A stretch of DNA of 64,000 nucleotides from Paracoccaceae bacterium (GCA_023383015.1 JAHDXW010000014.1:39288-103287); one strand, 5' to 3'. Positions 51,975 to 62,133 are shown, counted from the first letter of the stretch. Numbers and translations: made by a program. Notes: a model not told the origin generated them from the letters alone.

Positions 51975-53003
51975 ATGAAGCATCGCACCTTCCTCTGGTT
52001 CTTCCTGCCGACGGCGACGGCGATGTTCCTCTTCATCGCGCTGCCAGTGGCCTCGGTGCTGGTCCAGTCCTTCTATGCCCCCCACGAACAGGTGATCCGC
52101 GAGGTCGAGAACTGCACCGTCTTCGGCTGCACCAAGTCCACCACGATCGACCAGGAGGCGACACGGGCGCTGCGCGAGGCCGAGCCGCTCGGCCGCTTTA
52201 TCGGCTTCGGCATCTACGCCGACCGCAACCACCTTGCCTTCGCCGAGGTCGCCCGGGCCTGGCGCGCCTCGTCGGGCTGGGCCGACTTCCGCGGCCGTCT
52301 GCTGAACCTGCCCTTCTACGGCGCGCTCGCCTTCACGCTCTCCTACACCGCCGTCGTCACCCCGTTCTCGATCCTGCTCGGCTTCGTGGTGGCGCTGGCC
52401 GTCAATGCCATCCCGCGGCTCATGCGCGGGCCGATGATCTTCGTCTCGCTCCTGCCGATGATCGTGACGCCGCTCGTCGGGGCGCTGATCCTGTTCTGGA
52501 TGATCGACGCCCGCGGCATCCTCGGCGCGGCACTGCAGGGGCTGGCCGGCGACCCCGGGCTGTCGGTAAAGGCCTCGACGCCGCTGATGTGGGCGGCGCT
52601 GATGGTCTACGGCATCTGGTCGACGACGCCCTTCGCCTTCGTCGTCTACTACGCGGGCCTCCAGACAGTTCCGCAGGACACGCTGGAGAGCGCGATGATC
52701 GACGGCGCCTCGCGCTGGCAGCGCATCCGCTACGTGCTGCTGCCGCACCTGCTGCCGCTGACCACCTTCATGGCGCTGATCAAGATCATGGACAACTTCC
52801 GGGTGTTCGAACCGATCGTCAGCTTCAACGCCGGCGCGCATGCCCAGTCGCTGAGCTACTTCATCTACTCCGACCTCGGAGGCGAGACGCGGCTGCTGAC
52901 CTCGGCCGCGGCGACCTCGGTGCTGACGATCGCCGGGGTGATCGTGCTGCTCTCGCCGGTGCTCCTGCGCACCTGGCGGACATTCGGAAAGGCCTCCGCA
53001 TGA
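51975..53003 (+). CDS. CUT1 ABC permease (MalF/UgpA type) with a periplasmic insertion
   Basis: 342 residues, about 45 more than usual. After the first membrane segment there is an ~80-residue hydrophilic, probably periplasmic stretch with two close cysteines (Cys47, Cys52, ENCTVFGCTK) that may form a disulfide. The permease core has the EAA loop LESAMIDGASRWQRIRYVLLPHLLPL. Works with the permease encoded next (4-bp overlap). The inserted domain could contact the binding protein. Confidence 0.9.
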   Translation: MKHRTFLWFFLPTATAMFLFIALPVASVLVQSFYAPHEQVIREVENCTVFGCTKSTTIDQEATRALREAEPLGRFIGFGIYADRNHLAFAEVARAWRASSGWADFRGRLLNLPFYGALAFTLSYTAVVTPFSILLGFVVALAVNAIPRLMRGPMIFVSLLPMIVTPLVGALILFWMIDARGILGAALQGLAGDPGLSVKASTPLMWAALMVYGIWSTTPFAFVVYYAGLQTVPQDTLESAMIDGASRWQRIRYVLLPHLLPLTTFMALIKIMDNFRVFEPIVSFNAGAHAQSLSYFIYSDLGGETRLLTSAAATSVLTIAGVIVLLSPVLLRTWRTFGKASA

Positions 53004-53881
53004 CCCGCACCGCCGACCGCCGGGCGCCGGCGCTGCAACTCGTGCTGACGGCCTTCCTCGTCTTGTGGCTCGTCGTGGCCGCCTTCCCCTTCCTGTGGAC
53101 GGCCTGGGGCAGCCTGAAGGTCGAGGGCGACTTCTTTTCCAAGGCCGACTGGGTGAATGCGCTCACCGGGCCGCTGACGCAGGTCGAGACCGGCGGCAGC
53201 TTCACCGGCGCCGGCTACCACGGCGCCTGGGTGCAGGAGGACTTCTGGCGCGCAGCGCTCAACTCGGGCATCGTGGTCGTCTGTGTGGTCTGCATCTCGC
53301 TGACCTTCGGCACGCTCGGGGGCTACGCGCTCTCGCGCTCGACCTACCGCTATGCCTTCTGGCTCCTGCTGATGGCGCTGGTGTTCCGGGCGATGCCGCC
53401 GATCACGCTGGTGTCGGGCTACCTGCTGCCCTTCTACCAGTGGAACCTCTGGGGCCACCTGCCGACCGCGATCATCGTCCTCGTCGCCATCAACCAGCCC
53501 TTCACGCTGTGGATGCTGACCGCCTTCTTCCGCAACATCCCCAGGGATCTGGACGAAAGCGCCAGGGTCGACGGCTGCACCCCGTTCCAGGCCTTCCGCC
53601 ACGTCATCATCCCGGTGATGTGGCCCGGCGTCATCACCACCGGGCTGTTCTCGTTCCTGCTCGCCTACAACGACTTCGCGGTGACGGCGATGCTGCTCTC
53701 CAAGGAGAACCAGACGATGATCCCGAAGATCGCAAGCTTCCTCGGCACCACCCAGACCAAGGGCAACGTCATGTTCGCCGTCTCCTCGGTGGTCTCGGTG
53801 ACGGCGCCGCTGTTCCTGCTGGTCATCTTCTTCCAGCGCCAGATCGTCTCCGGCCTCACCGCCGGCGCAGTGAAGGGGTAG
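53000..53881 (+). CDS. CUT1 ABC permease (MalG/UgpE type)
   Basis: 293 residues from ATG 53000 (ATGA overlap with the first permease). Six membrane segments; the EAA loop reads DLDESARVDGCTPFQAFRHV then IIPVMWPGVITTGLF. A ~50-residue loop after the first segment (KADWVNALTGPLTQVE) is typical for MalG-like subunits. Pairs with the MalF-like permease. Confidence 0.92.
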   Translation: MTRTADRRAPALQLVLTAFLVLWLVVAAFPFLWTAWGSLKVEGDFFSKADWVNALTGPLTQVETGGSFTGAGYHGAWVQEDFWRAALNSGIVVVCVVCISLTFGTLGGYALSRSTYRYAFWLLLMALVFRAMPPITLVSGYLLPFYQWNLWGHLPTAIIVLVAINQPFTLWMLTAFFRNIPRDLDESARVDGCTPFQAFRHVIIPVMWPGVITTGLFSFLLAYNDFAVTAMLLSKENQTMIPKIASFLGTTQTKGNVMFAVSSVVSVTAPLFLLVIFFQRQIVSGLTAGAVKG

Positions 53882-53884
53882 GCC

Positions 53885-54934
53885 ATGGCCGACATCGAGC
53901 TTCGTGGCCTGTCCAAGCGCTGGGGCGGCTTCGTCGGCGTCAGGGCGCTCGACCTGCACATCGCCGACGGCGAGTTCCTCGTCCTGCTCGGCCCCTCGGG
54001 CTGCGGCAAGACCACCACCATGCGCATGATCGCCGGGCTGGAGGATGCCACCGAAGGCGACATCCTGATCGGCGGCCGGCGCGTCAACGCGCTGGACCCC
54101 AAGGACCGCGACATCGCCATGGTGTTCCAGTCCTACGGGCTTTACCCGACGATGACGGTTTACGAGAACATCCGCTTCCCGCTCAAGGTGCGCAGGATTC
54201 CGGCCGCCGACCACCACGAGCGGGTGATGCGGGCCGCGAGCACGGTCGAGCTGACCGACTTCCTTGATCGCAAGCCTGCGGCGCTGTCGGGCGGCCAGCG
54301 CCAGCGCGTCGCGCTGGCCCGCGCGATCGTGCGCAAGCCCAAGGTCTTCCTGATGGACGAGCCGCTCTCCAACCTCGATGCCAAGCTGCGTGTCTCCACC
54401 CGGGCGCAGATCAAGAACCTGCACCACGAGCTGAAGACGACGACGATCTACGTCACCCACGACCAGGTCGAGGCGATGACGCTGGCCGACCGCGTGGTGG
54501 TGATGAACAGGGGAGAGGTGCAGCAGGTGGGTACGCCGCTCGAGATCTACGACCGCCCCGCCAACACCTTCGTGGCGGGCTTCATCGGCAACCCGGCGAT
54601 GAACCTGATGCAGGGCGTCATGCGGGCGGGCGTGTTCGAGGGCGAGCGGGTCCGCATTCCGGGTTTCGCGGCGGCGAAGGACGGGCCGGTGACGGTGGGC
54701 TTCCGGGCCGAGGACGCCACCATCGCCGAGGCGGGCGAGGTCGCCGCGCCGGTCTACTCAATGGAACTGCTGGGCGACAGCTCGATGGTCACGGTCCACG
54801 CCGGCGGCGCGCTGGTGGCGATCAAGGCGCCGAAGTCGCTCGCCGTCGGGATCGGCACGTCCATCGCCGCGCGCGTGCCGGCGGGCATCTGCCACCTGTT
54901 CGACCCCGAGAGCGGCCGGCGGCTGGCCGGGTGA
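53885..54934 (+). CDS. CUT1 ABC ATPase (UgpC/MsmK/MalK type)
   Basis: 349 residues. Walker A GPSGCGKTT, Q-loop VFQSYGLYP, signature LSGGQRQRVALARAI, Walker B VFLMDEPLSNLDAKL, H-loop IYVTHDQVEAM, then a C-terminal TOBE/regulatory beta domain (VTVGFRAEDATIAEAG). It begins 3 bp after the second permease. The complete importer (binding protein, two permeases, ATPase) is thus encoded in order, unlike the Aap-like operon. Confidence 0.95.
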   Translation: MADIELRGLSKRWGGFVGVRALDLHIADGEFLVLLGPSGCGKTTTMRMIAGLEDATEGDILIGGRRVNALDPKDRDIAMVFQSYGLYPTMTVYENIRFPLKVRRIPAADHHERVMRAASTVELTDFLDRKPAALSGGQRQRVALARAIVRKPKVFLMDEPLSNLDAKLRVSTRAQIKNLHHELKTTTIYVTHDQVEAMTLADRVVVMNRGEVQQVGTPLEIYDRPANTFVAGFIGNPAMNLMQGVMRAGVFEGERVRIPGFAAAKDGPVTVGFRAEDATIAEAGEVAAPVYSMELLGDSSMVTVHAGGALVAIKAPKSLAVGIGTSIAARVPAGICHLFDPESGRRLAG

Positions 54935-54945
54935 GGGCGCGCGCC

Positions 54946-55923
54946 ATGACCACCCCCAGGGCCAGTTACCGACGTCTGGTCGACGCCTTCGCGCTGACCG
55001 CGGCCGGCCCGCCCGACGCCGCCGTGACCGACTTCTTCGCCGCCGACGCGGCGATCCACGTCGTCCACCCCTTCAACCGCCTCGACGGGCCCGAGGCGCT
55101 GATCGCGCTGCTCCTGCGGCCGCTGCGGGCAAGCTTCGCCGGACTGCACCGGCGCAGCGACATCGTCATGGCCGGCCGCTTCGAGGGCGCCGACTGGGTC
55201 GCCTCCACCGGCTATTTCGCCGGCACCTTCGAGCGCGCCTGGCTGGGCCTGCCGGCGACCGGCCGGCTGGCCTTCCTGCGCTACGGCGAGTTCCACCGCA
55301 TCGTCGGCGGGCGCGCGGCGGAAAGCTACATCTTCCTCGACCTGCCCGAGTTCATGATCGCCTGCGGCCGCTGGCCGCTGCCGCTGCCGCCCGGACACAC
55401 GGGGCTGCTGCCCGGGCCGGTGGTGCCCGACGGGCTGCTCTGGGACGAGGGCGACCCGGGCGCGGCGCGCATCTCCTTCGATCTCGTCACCGCGATGCTC
55501 GGCCGGCTGGCCACCAGGGACGAATCCTGGCGCCCCTACTGGCACCCCAACATGCTCTGGTACGGGCCCGCCGCCTTCGGCAGCTACCTCGGGGTCGACC
55601 GCTTCGCCGGCTTCCAGGTGCCGTTCGAGCAAGGCTTCGAGGGCTGGGCCGGGGGCGCCGCCGGCAACGGCCGCACCCGCCACTTCACCCGCTTCGGCGA
55701 CGCCAGCTACACCTGCTCGGGCGGCTGGCCGTCCCTGTCGGGGGTGTCGGTGAAGCCCTTCCTCGGGCAGCCCCCGACCGGCCGGATGACCTTCTTCCGG
55801 GTCTGCGACTTCTGGCGGCGCGAGGGCCGGCTGCTGACCGAGAACTGGGTCTTCGTCGACATTCCCCACGCCATGCTGCAGTTCGGGGTCGATGTTCTTG
55901 CCGGCGTCGAGGTGGCCGCATGA
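54946..55923 (+). CDS. Two-domain SnoaL/NTF2-fold protein (copy 2)
   Basis: 325 residues from ATG 54946 (a GTG at 54931 that overlaps the ATPase stop is an alternative). Layout as in copy 1: first half [45 protein letters not shown]; second half [53 protein letters not shown]. Position directly after the ATPase suggests it acts on the imported compound. About 100 bp separate it from the HisD-like gene, with no recognised element there. Confidence 0.83.
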   Translation: MTTPRASYRRLVDAFALTAAGPPDAAVTDFFAADAAIHVVHPFNRLDGPEALIALLLRPLRASFAGLHRRSDIVMAGRFEGADWVASTGYFAGTFERAWLGLPATGRLAFLRYGEFHRIVGGRAAESYIFLDLPEFMIACGRWPLPLPPGHTGLLPGPVVPDGLLWDEGDPGAARISFDLVTAMLGRLATRDESWRPYWHPNMLWYGPAAFGSYLGVDRFAGFQVPFEQGFEGWAGGAAGNGRTRHFTRFGDASYTCSGGWPSLSGVSVKPFLGQPPTGRMTFFRVCDFWRREGRLLTENWVFVDIPHAMLQFGVDVLAGVEVAA

Positions 55924-56026
55924 CGCACGGCCCCCGGCACCCGGCTGCGCAGTGCCGTCCTGTCCGGGCGGCGCCCGGGCCCGCCCCGGCCGCCCCCTTT
56001 CCCACCTGCCGAGCGAGGACCCGCCC

Positions 56027-57337
56027 ATGACCGTGACCCATCTCAAGCGCGCCAAGCCCGAGGCCGAGCGCGCCGCCGACGATGCCAAGGTCCGCGCCAC
56101 CGTCGAGGCGACGCTGGCCGACATCGCCGCCCGCGGCGATGCGGCGGTGCGCGACCTCTCGGCGAAGTTCGACGCCTACGCCCCGCCCGCCTTCCGCCTG
56201 ACGCCCTCCGAGATCGAGGCCGCGATGGGCCGGGTCGGCGCCCGCGAGATGGAGGACATCCGCTTCGCCCAGGCCCAGATCCGCCGCTTTGCCGAGGCCC
56301 AGCGGGCAAGCATGACCGACATCGAGGTCGAGACCCTGCCCGGCGTCATCCTCGGCCACCGCAACATCCCCGTCCAGTCGGTGGGCTGCTACGTGCCCGG
56401 AGGCAAGTTCCCGATGGTCGCCTCGGCACACATGTCGGTCCTGACGGCCGCGGTCGCCGGCGTGCCCCGCATCGTCGCCGCGGCCCCGCCGGTCAAGGGT
56501 GCGCCGCACCCGGCCATCGTCGCCGCGATGCACCTTGGCGGGGCGCACGAGATCCTCGTCCTCGGCGGCATCCAGGCGGTCGGCGCGATGGCGCTCGGCA
56601 CCGAGACGATCGCGCCGGTGGACATGCTCGTCGGTCCCGGCAACGCCTTTGTCGCCGAGGCCAAGCGCCAGCTTTACGGCCGCGTCGGCATCGACCTCTT
56701 TGCCGGTCCGACCGAGACGATGGTGATCGCCGACGACACGGTGGACGGCGAACTCGTCGCCACCGACCTGCTCGGCCAGGCCGAGCACGGCTACAACTCG
56801 CCCGCCTGCCTGATCACCATCTCGCGGCCGCTGGCCGAGGCCACGCTCGCCGAGATCGACCGGCTCTTGGCCATCCTGCCCACCGCCGAGACGGCGGCGG
56901 CAAGCTGGCGCGACTACGGCGAGGTGATCCTCTGCGACAGCCATGACGAGATGCTGGCGGTCGCCAACGACATGGCCTTCGAGCACGTCCAGGTGATGAC
57001 CGACCGCGACGACTGGTATCTCGAGCGGATGCACAGCTACGGCGCGCTGTTTCTCGGCGCCCGTACCAACGTCGCCAACGGCGACAAGGTGATCGGCACG
57101 AACCACACCCTGCCGACCCGCCGCGCCGGCCGCTACACCGGCGGCCTGTGGGTCGGAAAGTTCCTCAAGACACACAGCTACCAGCGTATCCTGACCGACG
57201 AGGCGGCGGCGATGATCGGCGCCTACGGCTCGCGGCTCTGCCTGCTCGAGGGCTTCGTGGGCCATGCCGAGCAGTGCAACATCCGCGTCCGCCGACACGG
57301 CGGCCGCAACATCGCCTACGGGACCGCCGCCGAATGA
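56027..57337 (+). CDS. Histidinol-dehydrogenase-family NAD-dependent alcohol dehydrogenase
   Basis: 436 residues, the HisD length, with all metal and catalytic positions kept: Gln251 and His254 (GQAEHGYN), Glu319/His320 (AFEHVQV), Asp353 and His360 ([10 protein letters not shown]), His413 (EGFVGHAEQ). Yet residues around the substrate pocket differ from biosynthetic HisD ([20 protein letters not shown]) and no his operon is present. Such paralogues (for example sulfopropanediol dehydrogenase HpsN) oxidise a primary alcohol to a carboxylate in two steps. So a catabolic alcohol-to-acid step on the imported substrate is inferred. Confidence 0.88.
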   Translation: MTVTHLKRAKPEAERAADDAKVRATVEATLADIAARGDAAVRDLSAKFDAYAPPAFRLTPSEIEAAMGRVGAREMEDIRFAQAQIRRFAEAQRASMTDIEVETLPGVILGHRNIPVQSVGCYVPGGKFPMVASAHMSVLTAAVAGVPRIVAAAPPVKGAPHPAIVAAMHLGGAHEILVLGGIQAVGAMALGTETIAPVDMLVGPGNAFVAEAKRQLYGRVGIDLFAGPTETMVIADDTVDGELVATDLLGQAEHGYNSPACLITISRPLAEATLAEIDRLLAILPTAETAAASWRDYGEVILCDSHDEMLAVANDMAFEHVQVMTDRDDWYLERMHSYGALFLGARTNVANGDKVIGTNHTLPTRRAGRYTGGLWVGKFLKTHSYQRILTDEAAAMIGAYGSRLCLLEGFVGHAEQCNIRVRRHGGRNIAYGTAAE

Positions 57338-58371
57338 CGCCCGCGGCGCTCAGGTCGCTTCTCGCGCCGTTCCGGGCGGCCGCGGGCGCGGCCACGGCCG
57401 ACGGCCTGCGGGCGACCCTCGGGGCGCTGCTTGCGCCCGCGGCGCGGCTGCGCCTCTGCCATCCCTTCGGCGACCGTGAGGGACCGGAGGGGCTTTGCGA
57501 CGCCTGCCTCGTGCCGCTCCTCGAGGCACTGCCCGACCTCGAGCGGCGCGACATGATCCTTCTCGCCGGCACCTCGCCCGAGGGACAGGACTGGATCGGC
57601 TGCATGGGCAACTACGCCGGCACCTTCGCCGCGCCGTTCCTCGGCATCCCGCCGACCGGGCAGCTTGCCCACATGCGCTACCACGAGTTCTTCCGCGTCG
57701 AGGACGGCCGCGTCGCCGAGATGCAGGCGATCTGGGACATCCCCGAGCTGATGATGCAGGCGCGCGCCTGGCCGATGGCGCCGCAGCTTGGCTCCTTCCT
57801 CGCCACGCCGGCGCCGATGACGCAGGACGGGCTTGCCGGCGGCGGCGACGGGACGGCGGCGATGGCGCGGGTGCAGGCGATGCTGGCCGACATGGTGCGC
57901 CACCCCGCCGATCCCGACCCGGCCGTGATGGACCTGCCCGGCCACTGGCATCCGCGCTGCAACTGGTACGGGCCGGCAGGCATCGGCACCGCCCGCGGCA
58001 TCGCGGGCTTCCGCCGCCGGCACCAGATCCCGTTCCTGCGTGCCATGCCCGACCGCGGCCTCGACCCCGAGGAGCTGAAGAGCCACTGGATCGCCGAGGG
58101 CGACTATGCCGCCGAGACCGGCTGGCCGAACATGCGGCTCACGATCACCGGCGACGGCTGGCTCGGCATCGCCCCGGCCGGGCAGCGGATCACGCTGCGC
58201 AGCCTCGATTTCTGGCGGCTGGAGGGAGGGCTCATCCGCGAGAACTGGGTGCTCGTCGACCTGCTCGACATGTGGGCGCAGATCGGTGTGGACGTGCTCG
58301 GCCGGATGCGCGAGCTTGCCGGCGCGCCCGGTCCCGCGCCGCTGCCGCCCGAGCGGGGGCGCGCGGCATGA
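57334..58371 (+). CDS. Two-domain SnoaL/NTF2-fold protein (copy 3)
   Basis: 345 residues; ATG 57334 overlaps the HisD-like stop (ATGA). First half: [74 protein letters not shown]; second half: [57 protein letters not shown]. Closest in pattern to copy 1 ([19 protein letters not shown]). Coupled between two dehydrogenases, so probably an intermediate step. Confidence 0.83.
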   Translation: MTPAALRSLLAPFRAAAGAATADGLRATLGALLAPAARLRLCHPFGDREGPEGLCDACLVPLLEALPDLERRDMILLAGTSPEGQDWIGCMGNYAGTFAAPFLGIPPTGQLAHMRYHEFFRVEDGRVAEMQAIWDIPELMMQARAWPMAPQLGSFLATPAPMTQDGLAGGGDGTAAMARVQAMLADMVRHPADPDPAVMDLPGHWHPRCNWYGPAGIGTARGIAGFRRRHQIPFLRAMPDRGLDPEELKSHWIAEGDYAAETGWPNMRLTITGDGWLGIAPAGQRITLRSLDFWRLEGGLIRENWVLVDLLDMWAQIGVDVLGRMRELAGAPGPAPLPPERGRAA

Positions 58372-59135
58372 CGGCGCTGCCGCGCACCCCCTCGTTCCGC
58401 CTCGACGGGCGGAGGGCGCTGGTCGCCGGCGCCTCCTCGGGCATCGGGATGGCCGCGGCGGTGGCGCTGTCAGCGGCGGGGGCGGTGGTGACGCTGGTCG
58501 GGCGGCGGCGCGACCCGCTGCTGGAGCTGCGCGATGCCCTGCGCGCCGACGGGCACCTGGCCGAGGCACAGCCGCTCGACATCACCGACATCGCCGCGAC
58601 GGCCGACTTCGTCGCCGCCGCCGGCCCCTTCGACGTGCTCGTCAACTCCGCGGGGCTGGCCCGCCACACCCCGGCGCTGGCCACCGCGGCAGGGGATTTC
58701 GACGCCGCGCTGTCGCTCAACCTCCGCGCCGCCTTCTTCCTGACCCGCGAGGTGGCGGGCGGGCTGATCGCGGCCGGCCGCGGTGGCAGCCTGATCAACG
58801 TCTCCAGCCAGATGGGCCTTGTCGGCGGGCCGGACCGCGCCGTCTACTGCGCCGGCAAGCACGCCCTCGAGGGCATGACCAAGGCGATGGCGATCGAGTG
58901 GGGGCCGCACGGCATCCGCGTCAACACCCTCTGCCCGACCTTCATCCGCACGCCGCTGGCCGAGCAGACCCTCGCCAACCCCGACCGCCGGGCCTGGATC
59001 ATGTCGAAGATCCGGCTCGGCCGGCTGGGCGAGGTCGAGGACGTGATGGGGCCCGTCGTCTTCCTCGCCTCGGACGCAAGCGCGCTGGTCACCGGCACGC
59101 ACCTGCTTGTCGACGGAGGCTGGACCGCCGGATGA
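58368..59135 (+). CDS. Short-chain dehydrogenase/reductase (complete catalytic set)
   Basis: 255 residues; ATGA overlap on both sides. NAD(P) motif GASSGIGMA (21-29), NSAG (93-96), Ser146/Ser147, Tyr160 and Lys164 (YCAGK), C-terminal LLVDGGWTAG. FabG/gluconate-5-dehydrogenase-like. Likely oxidises a secondary alcohol of the pathway substrate. In contrast to the SDR at 8371 it retains every catalytic residue. Confidence 0.9.
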   Translation: MTALPRTPSFRLDGRRALVAGASSGIGMAAAVALSAAGAVVTLVGRRRDPLLELRDALRADGHLAEAQPLDITDIAATADFVAAAGPFDVLVNSAGLARHTPALATAAGDFDAALSLNLRAAFFLTREVAGGLIAAGRGGSLINVSSQMGLVGGPDRAVYCAGKHALEGMTKAMAIEWGPHGIRVNTLCPTFIRTPLAEQTLANPDRRAWIMSKIRLGRLGEVEDVMGPVVFLASDASALVTGTHLLVDGGWTAG

Positions 59136-60160
59136 CCGACGAGCGCACCCCCGACCGCGTGACCGCCCAGGACGTGGCGCGGCTGGCCGGCGTCAGCCAG
59201 TCGGCGGTCAGCCGGGTGTTCTCGGGCGCCTCGGCATCGGCCGCGACGGTGCGCAAGGTGCGCGAGGCGGCCGGGCGGCTTGGCTACCGGCCGAACCCGC
59301 TGGCCCGCGCGATGATCACCGGGCGGACGCGCATCATCGGCCTCGTCGTCGCCTATCTCGAGAACCAGTTCTACCCGGTCGCCCTCGAACTGCTGTCACG
59401 GGCGCTGCAGGCGCGCGGCTACCACATCCTCGTCTTCCTTGCCGAGAACGCGACCGATCTGGTGGCCGAGGTGGTCGGGGACCTGCTCGACTACCGCGTC
59501 GACGGGATCGTCACCGCCTCGGTGGCGATGTCCGACGAGTTGACCGGGCGCTGCAGCGCCGCCGGCATCCCGGTGGTGATGTTCAACCGCGGCCAGGACG
59601 ACCCGCGGCTGTCCGAGGTCACCTCCGACAACCTGGCCGGCGGCCGGCTTGCCGCCGAGCACCTGATCGCCGCGGGCCACCGCCGGATCGCCCACATCAT
59701 GGGCTGGCAGGGCGCCTCGACCGGGCGCGACCGGGCCGAGGGATTTGCCCGGGCGATGGCGGCGGCCGGGCTCGCGCCCGCGGCGATGGTCGACGGGATG
59801 TATTCGCGCGAGGTTGCGGCGGCGGCGGCACGGGCGCTCTTTTCCCGCCCCGACCGCCCCGATGCCGTCTTCGTCGGCAACGACCACATGGCCTTCGCGG
59901 TGATGGACGAGCTGCGCTTCGGCCTCGGCCTCGACATCCCCGGCGACGTCTCGGTGATCGGCTACGACGACGTGCCGCTCGCCGCCTGGCCGGCCTACGA
60001 CCTGACCACCATCCGCCAGCCCGTCAACCGCATGGTCGAGGCGACGGTCGAGATGCTCCTGAACCAGATCGAGGGCGACACCGCGCCGCGCAAGCTCAGG
60101 ATCGACGGCCCGCTGATCGTGCGCCGCTCGGCCCGCATTCTCCAGGGAGACCCCGCGTGA
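59132..60160 (+). CDS. LacI-family transcriptional regulator
   Basis: 342 residues; ATG 59132 overlaps the SDR stop. N-terminal HTH VTAQDVARLAGVSQSAVSRV with hinge helix region RKVREAAGRLGYRPNPLARAM, then the periplasmic-binding-like effector domain (IIGLVVAYLENQFYPVALE, VFVGNDHMAFAVMDEL, VSVIGYDDVPLAAWPAYDL). It is embedded in the operon and probably represses it through the palindrome at 50511. Effector would be the imported ligand or an intermediate. Confidence 0.92.
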   Translation: MTDERTPDRVTAQDVARLAGVSQSAVSRVFSGASASAATVRKVREAAGRLGYRPNPLARAMITGRTRIIGLVVAYLENQFYPVALELLSRALQARGYHILVFLAENATDLVAEVVGDLLDYRVDGIVTASVAMSDELTGRCSAAGIPVVMFNRGQDDPRLSEVTSDNLAGGRLAAEHLIAAGHRRIAHIMGWQGASTGRDRAEGFARAMAAAGLAPAAMVDGMYSREVAAAAARALFSRPDRPDAVFVGNDHMAFAVMDELRFGLGLDIPGDVSVIGYDDVPLAAWPAYDLTTIRQPVNRMVEATVEMLLNQIEGDTAPRKLRIDGPLIVRRSARILQGDPA

Positions 60161-61143
60161 CACCCGGCCAGAACCGATGGAAGGACTTTCCCGACTACAT
60201 CATCGGGATCACCCGCGAGATCTGGGAGGATCGCGGCGTCGCGACGCTGAACCGCTACTACGGCGCCGACATCCCGGTTCGCTCGCCGATGGGCATCCAG
60301 CGCGGCAACCGGGCGGTGATCGCCTCGACCATGGCGACGATCCACGAGTTTCCCGACCGCGAGCTTCTGGCCGAGGACGTGATCTGGTCCGAGCACGCGA
60401 CGGGCCTGCTGTCGTCGCACCGGCTCCTGACGCGGGCCACGCACACCGCCGACGGCCAGTTCGGGCCGGCGACCGGCAGGCGCTGGGTTGTGCGCGTCAT
60501 CGCCGACTGCGCCGCGCAGGGCGAGACGATCGTCGACGAATGGCTGGTGCGCGACTACGGCGGCATCGTCCGCCAGCTCGGGATGGAGCCGCGCGCCTTC
60601 GCCGCCGCGATCATCGCTCGCGAGGGCGGGCCTGCCGCCGCCGTCCGCCCCTTCCTGCCCGAGGCCGACATCGACGGCCCCTACCGGGGCAAGGGCAACG
60701 ACAACCCCTGGGGGCTGCGCCTCGAGGCCCTGCTCGGCCGCATCATGGACAAGGACTTCGCCGCCATCCACGCCGAATACGATCGCGCGGTGATCGGCGA
60801 ATACCCCGGCGCCGCGACGGCGGTCGGGCGCGAGGCGGCAACCGCCTTCTGGCTCGGCCTGCGCTCGTCCTTTCCGAATGCCGCCTTCCGCATCCACCAC
60901 CGCATCGGCATGGACGGCGGCATGATGCCGCCCAGGGCGGCGGTCCGCTGGTCGCTCGACGGGCTGCACGAGGGCTGGGGGCGCTTCGGCGCGCCCACCG
61001 GAGCCCGCGTCCATGTGATGGGCATCAGCCACGCCGAGTTCGGCCCCTTCGGGCCGGCGGGAGTGTCGCTGCGTCGCGAGTACACGCTGTTCGACGAAAT
61101 CGCGATCTGGAAGCAGATCCTGCTGCATGAAGGTGAGGCATGA
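60157..61143 (+). CDS. Two-domain SnoaL/NTF2-fold protein (copy 4, divergent subtype)
   Basis: 328 residues starting at GTG 60157 (GTGA overlap). Two NTF2-like halves: FPDYIIGITREIWEDRGVAT, PMGIQRGNRAVIASTMATIH, LLAEDVIWSEHATGLLSSHR, IVDEWLVRDYGGIVRQLG; and AIHAEYDRAVIGEYPGAATA, FPNAAFRIHHRIGMDGGMMP, GVSLRREYTLFDEIAIWKQI. It lacks the WHPxxxWYGPA block of copies 1-3, so it forms a separate subgroup. Function unassigned; co-translated with the regulator before and the bicupin after. Confidence 0.78.
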   Translation: MTPGQNRWKDFPDYIIGITREIWEDRGVATLNRYYGADIPVRSPMGIQRGNRAVIASTMATIHEFPDRELLAEDVIWSEHATGLLSSHRLLTRATHTADGQFGPATGRRWVVRVIADCAAQGETIVDEWLVRDYGGIVRQLGMEPRAFAAAIIAREGGPAAAVRPFLPEADIDGPYRGKGNDNPWGLRLEALLGRIMDKDFAAIHAEYDRAVIGEYPGAATAVGREAATAFWLGLRSSFPNAAFRIHHRIGMDGGMMPPRAAVRWSLDGLHEGWGRFGAPTGARVHVMGISHAEFGPFGPAGVSLRREYTLFDEIAIWKQILLHEGEA

Positions 61144-62108
61144 GCCCCGAGGAAATGGAACGGAACATCGTCCGATACGGCGACCTGCGCCCCTGCCGGA
61201 CGGCCTTCATCGACGCCCACACCCCGGGCTCGAACCAGAAGGAGAACTTCACCATCATCGGCGGCGGGGTGTCGGAGGCCGCCGACCAGCACGTGCATAT
61301 CCGCCAGACGCCGGGCTTCAACATCGGCGCCGCCGGCCAGCCGCCGAAATGCCGCAACTCGCTGCACTCGCACCGCACCGCCGAGGTGTTCTTCGTGCTG
61401 AAGGGCCGCTGGCGGTTCTTCTGGGGCCGGCGGGGAACCGCGGGCGAGGTCGTGCTCGAGGAAGGCGACATCTTCAACATCCCCACCGGCATCTTCCGCG
61501 GCTTCGAGAACATCGGTCTCGACTACGGGATGATCATGGCCATCCTCGGCGGCGACGACGCCGGCGGCGGCGTCATCTGGGCACCGCAGGTGATCGAGGA
61601 GGCGCGCGCCCACGGGCTGGTGCTGGGCGCCAACGGCCGGCTCTACGATGGCAAGAAGGGCGAGCGGCTGCCCGATGGGGTGGGGCCGATGCCGCTGCTG
61701 ACCGAGGTCGAGCTCGCCGCCTTTCCCGAGCCCGGCACGGCCGAGGTCATCCCCGGGCATGTCGCCCGCTACTGGGATCTCGTGGCGCTGGCCGACCGCC
61801 GGCCGGCAACGGTGATCGGCGCGCAGGGCAGGCTGCGCGACCGTCCGGGCTTCGAGGTCGCCTTCGTCACCCGCGGGTCGGCCGCCGAGGGCCTCGGCGA
61901 AAGCGACCGGCCGACGGTTCTGATGCCGGTGAAGGGCCACTGGCGGCTCAGCTGGCCGCAGGGGAGCGCGACGCTCGCCCCCGGCGACACCTGCCTCGTG
62001 CCCGCGCGGCTGCCGCATGCGGTCGTGCCTTCGATGACCGGCGAGGCGGCGCTCTACCGCGTCACCGGTACCGGCGACCCCGCCGGGCCCACATGGCGGC
62101 CCGCCTGA
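61140..62108 (+). CDS. Bicupin-type protein
   Basis: 322 residues; ATGA overlap with the preceding gene. N-terminal cupin with likely metal ligands: SLHSHRTAEVFFVLKGRWRF (HxH and Glu) and GDIFNIPTGIFRGFENIG. A second, weaker cupin lies near the C-terminus (VLMPVKGHWRLSWPQG, APGDTCLVPARLPHAVV). Cupins of this sort are isomerases, dioxygenases or sensor-like binding proteins. Exact role unknown. Confidence 0.83.
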   Translation: MSPEEMERNIVRYGDLRPCRTAFIDAHTPGSNQKENFTIIGGGVSEAADQHVHIRQTPGFNIGAAGQPPKCRNSLHSHRTAEVFFVLKGRWRFFWGRRGTAGEVVLEEGDIFNIPTGIFRGFENIGLDYGMIMAILGGDDAGGGVIWAPQVIEEARAHGLVLGANGRLYDGKKGERLPDGVGPMPLLTEVELAAFPEPGTAEVIPGHVARYWDLVALADRRPATVIGAQGRLRDRPGFEVAFVTRGSAAEGLGESDRPTVLMPVKGHWRLSWPQGSATLAPGDTCLVPARLPHAVVPSMTGEAALYRVTGTGDPAGPTWRPA

Positions 62109-62133
62109 TCCCCCGCGCCCGAAGGACAGCGCC

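Noticed and set aside
56027..57337. Calling the HisD-like gene biosynthetic hisD
   Set aside because: No other his genes nearby, the pocket differs, and the neighbours are an importer, SDR and LacI; a catabolic paralogue is more likely.
56027..57337. Calling the HisD-like gene hpsN (sulfopropanediol dehydrogenase)
   Set aside because: The partner genes expected for that pathway (hpsO/hpsP, TRAP hpsKLM) are not in this cluster; the evidence supports only the family.
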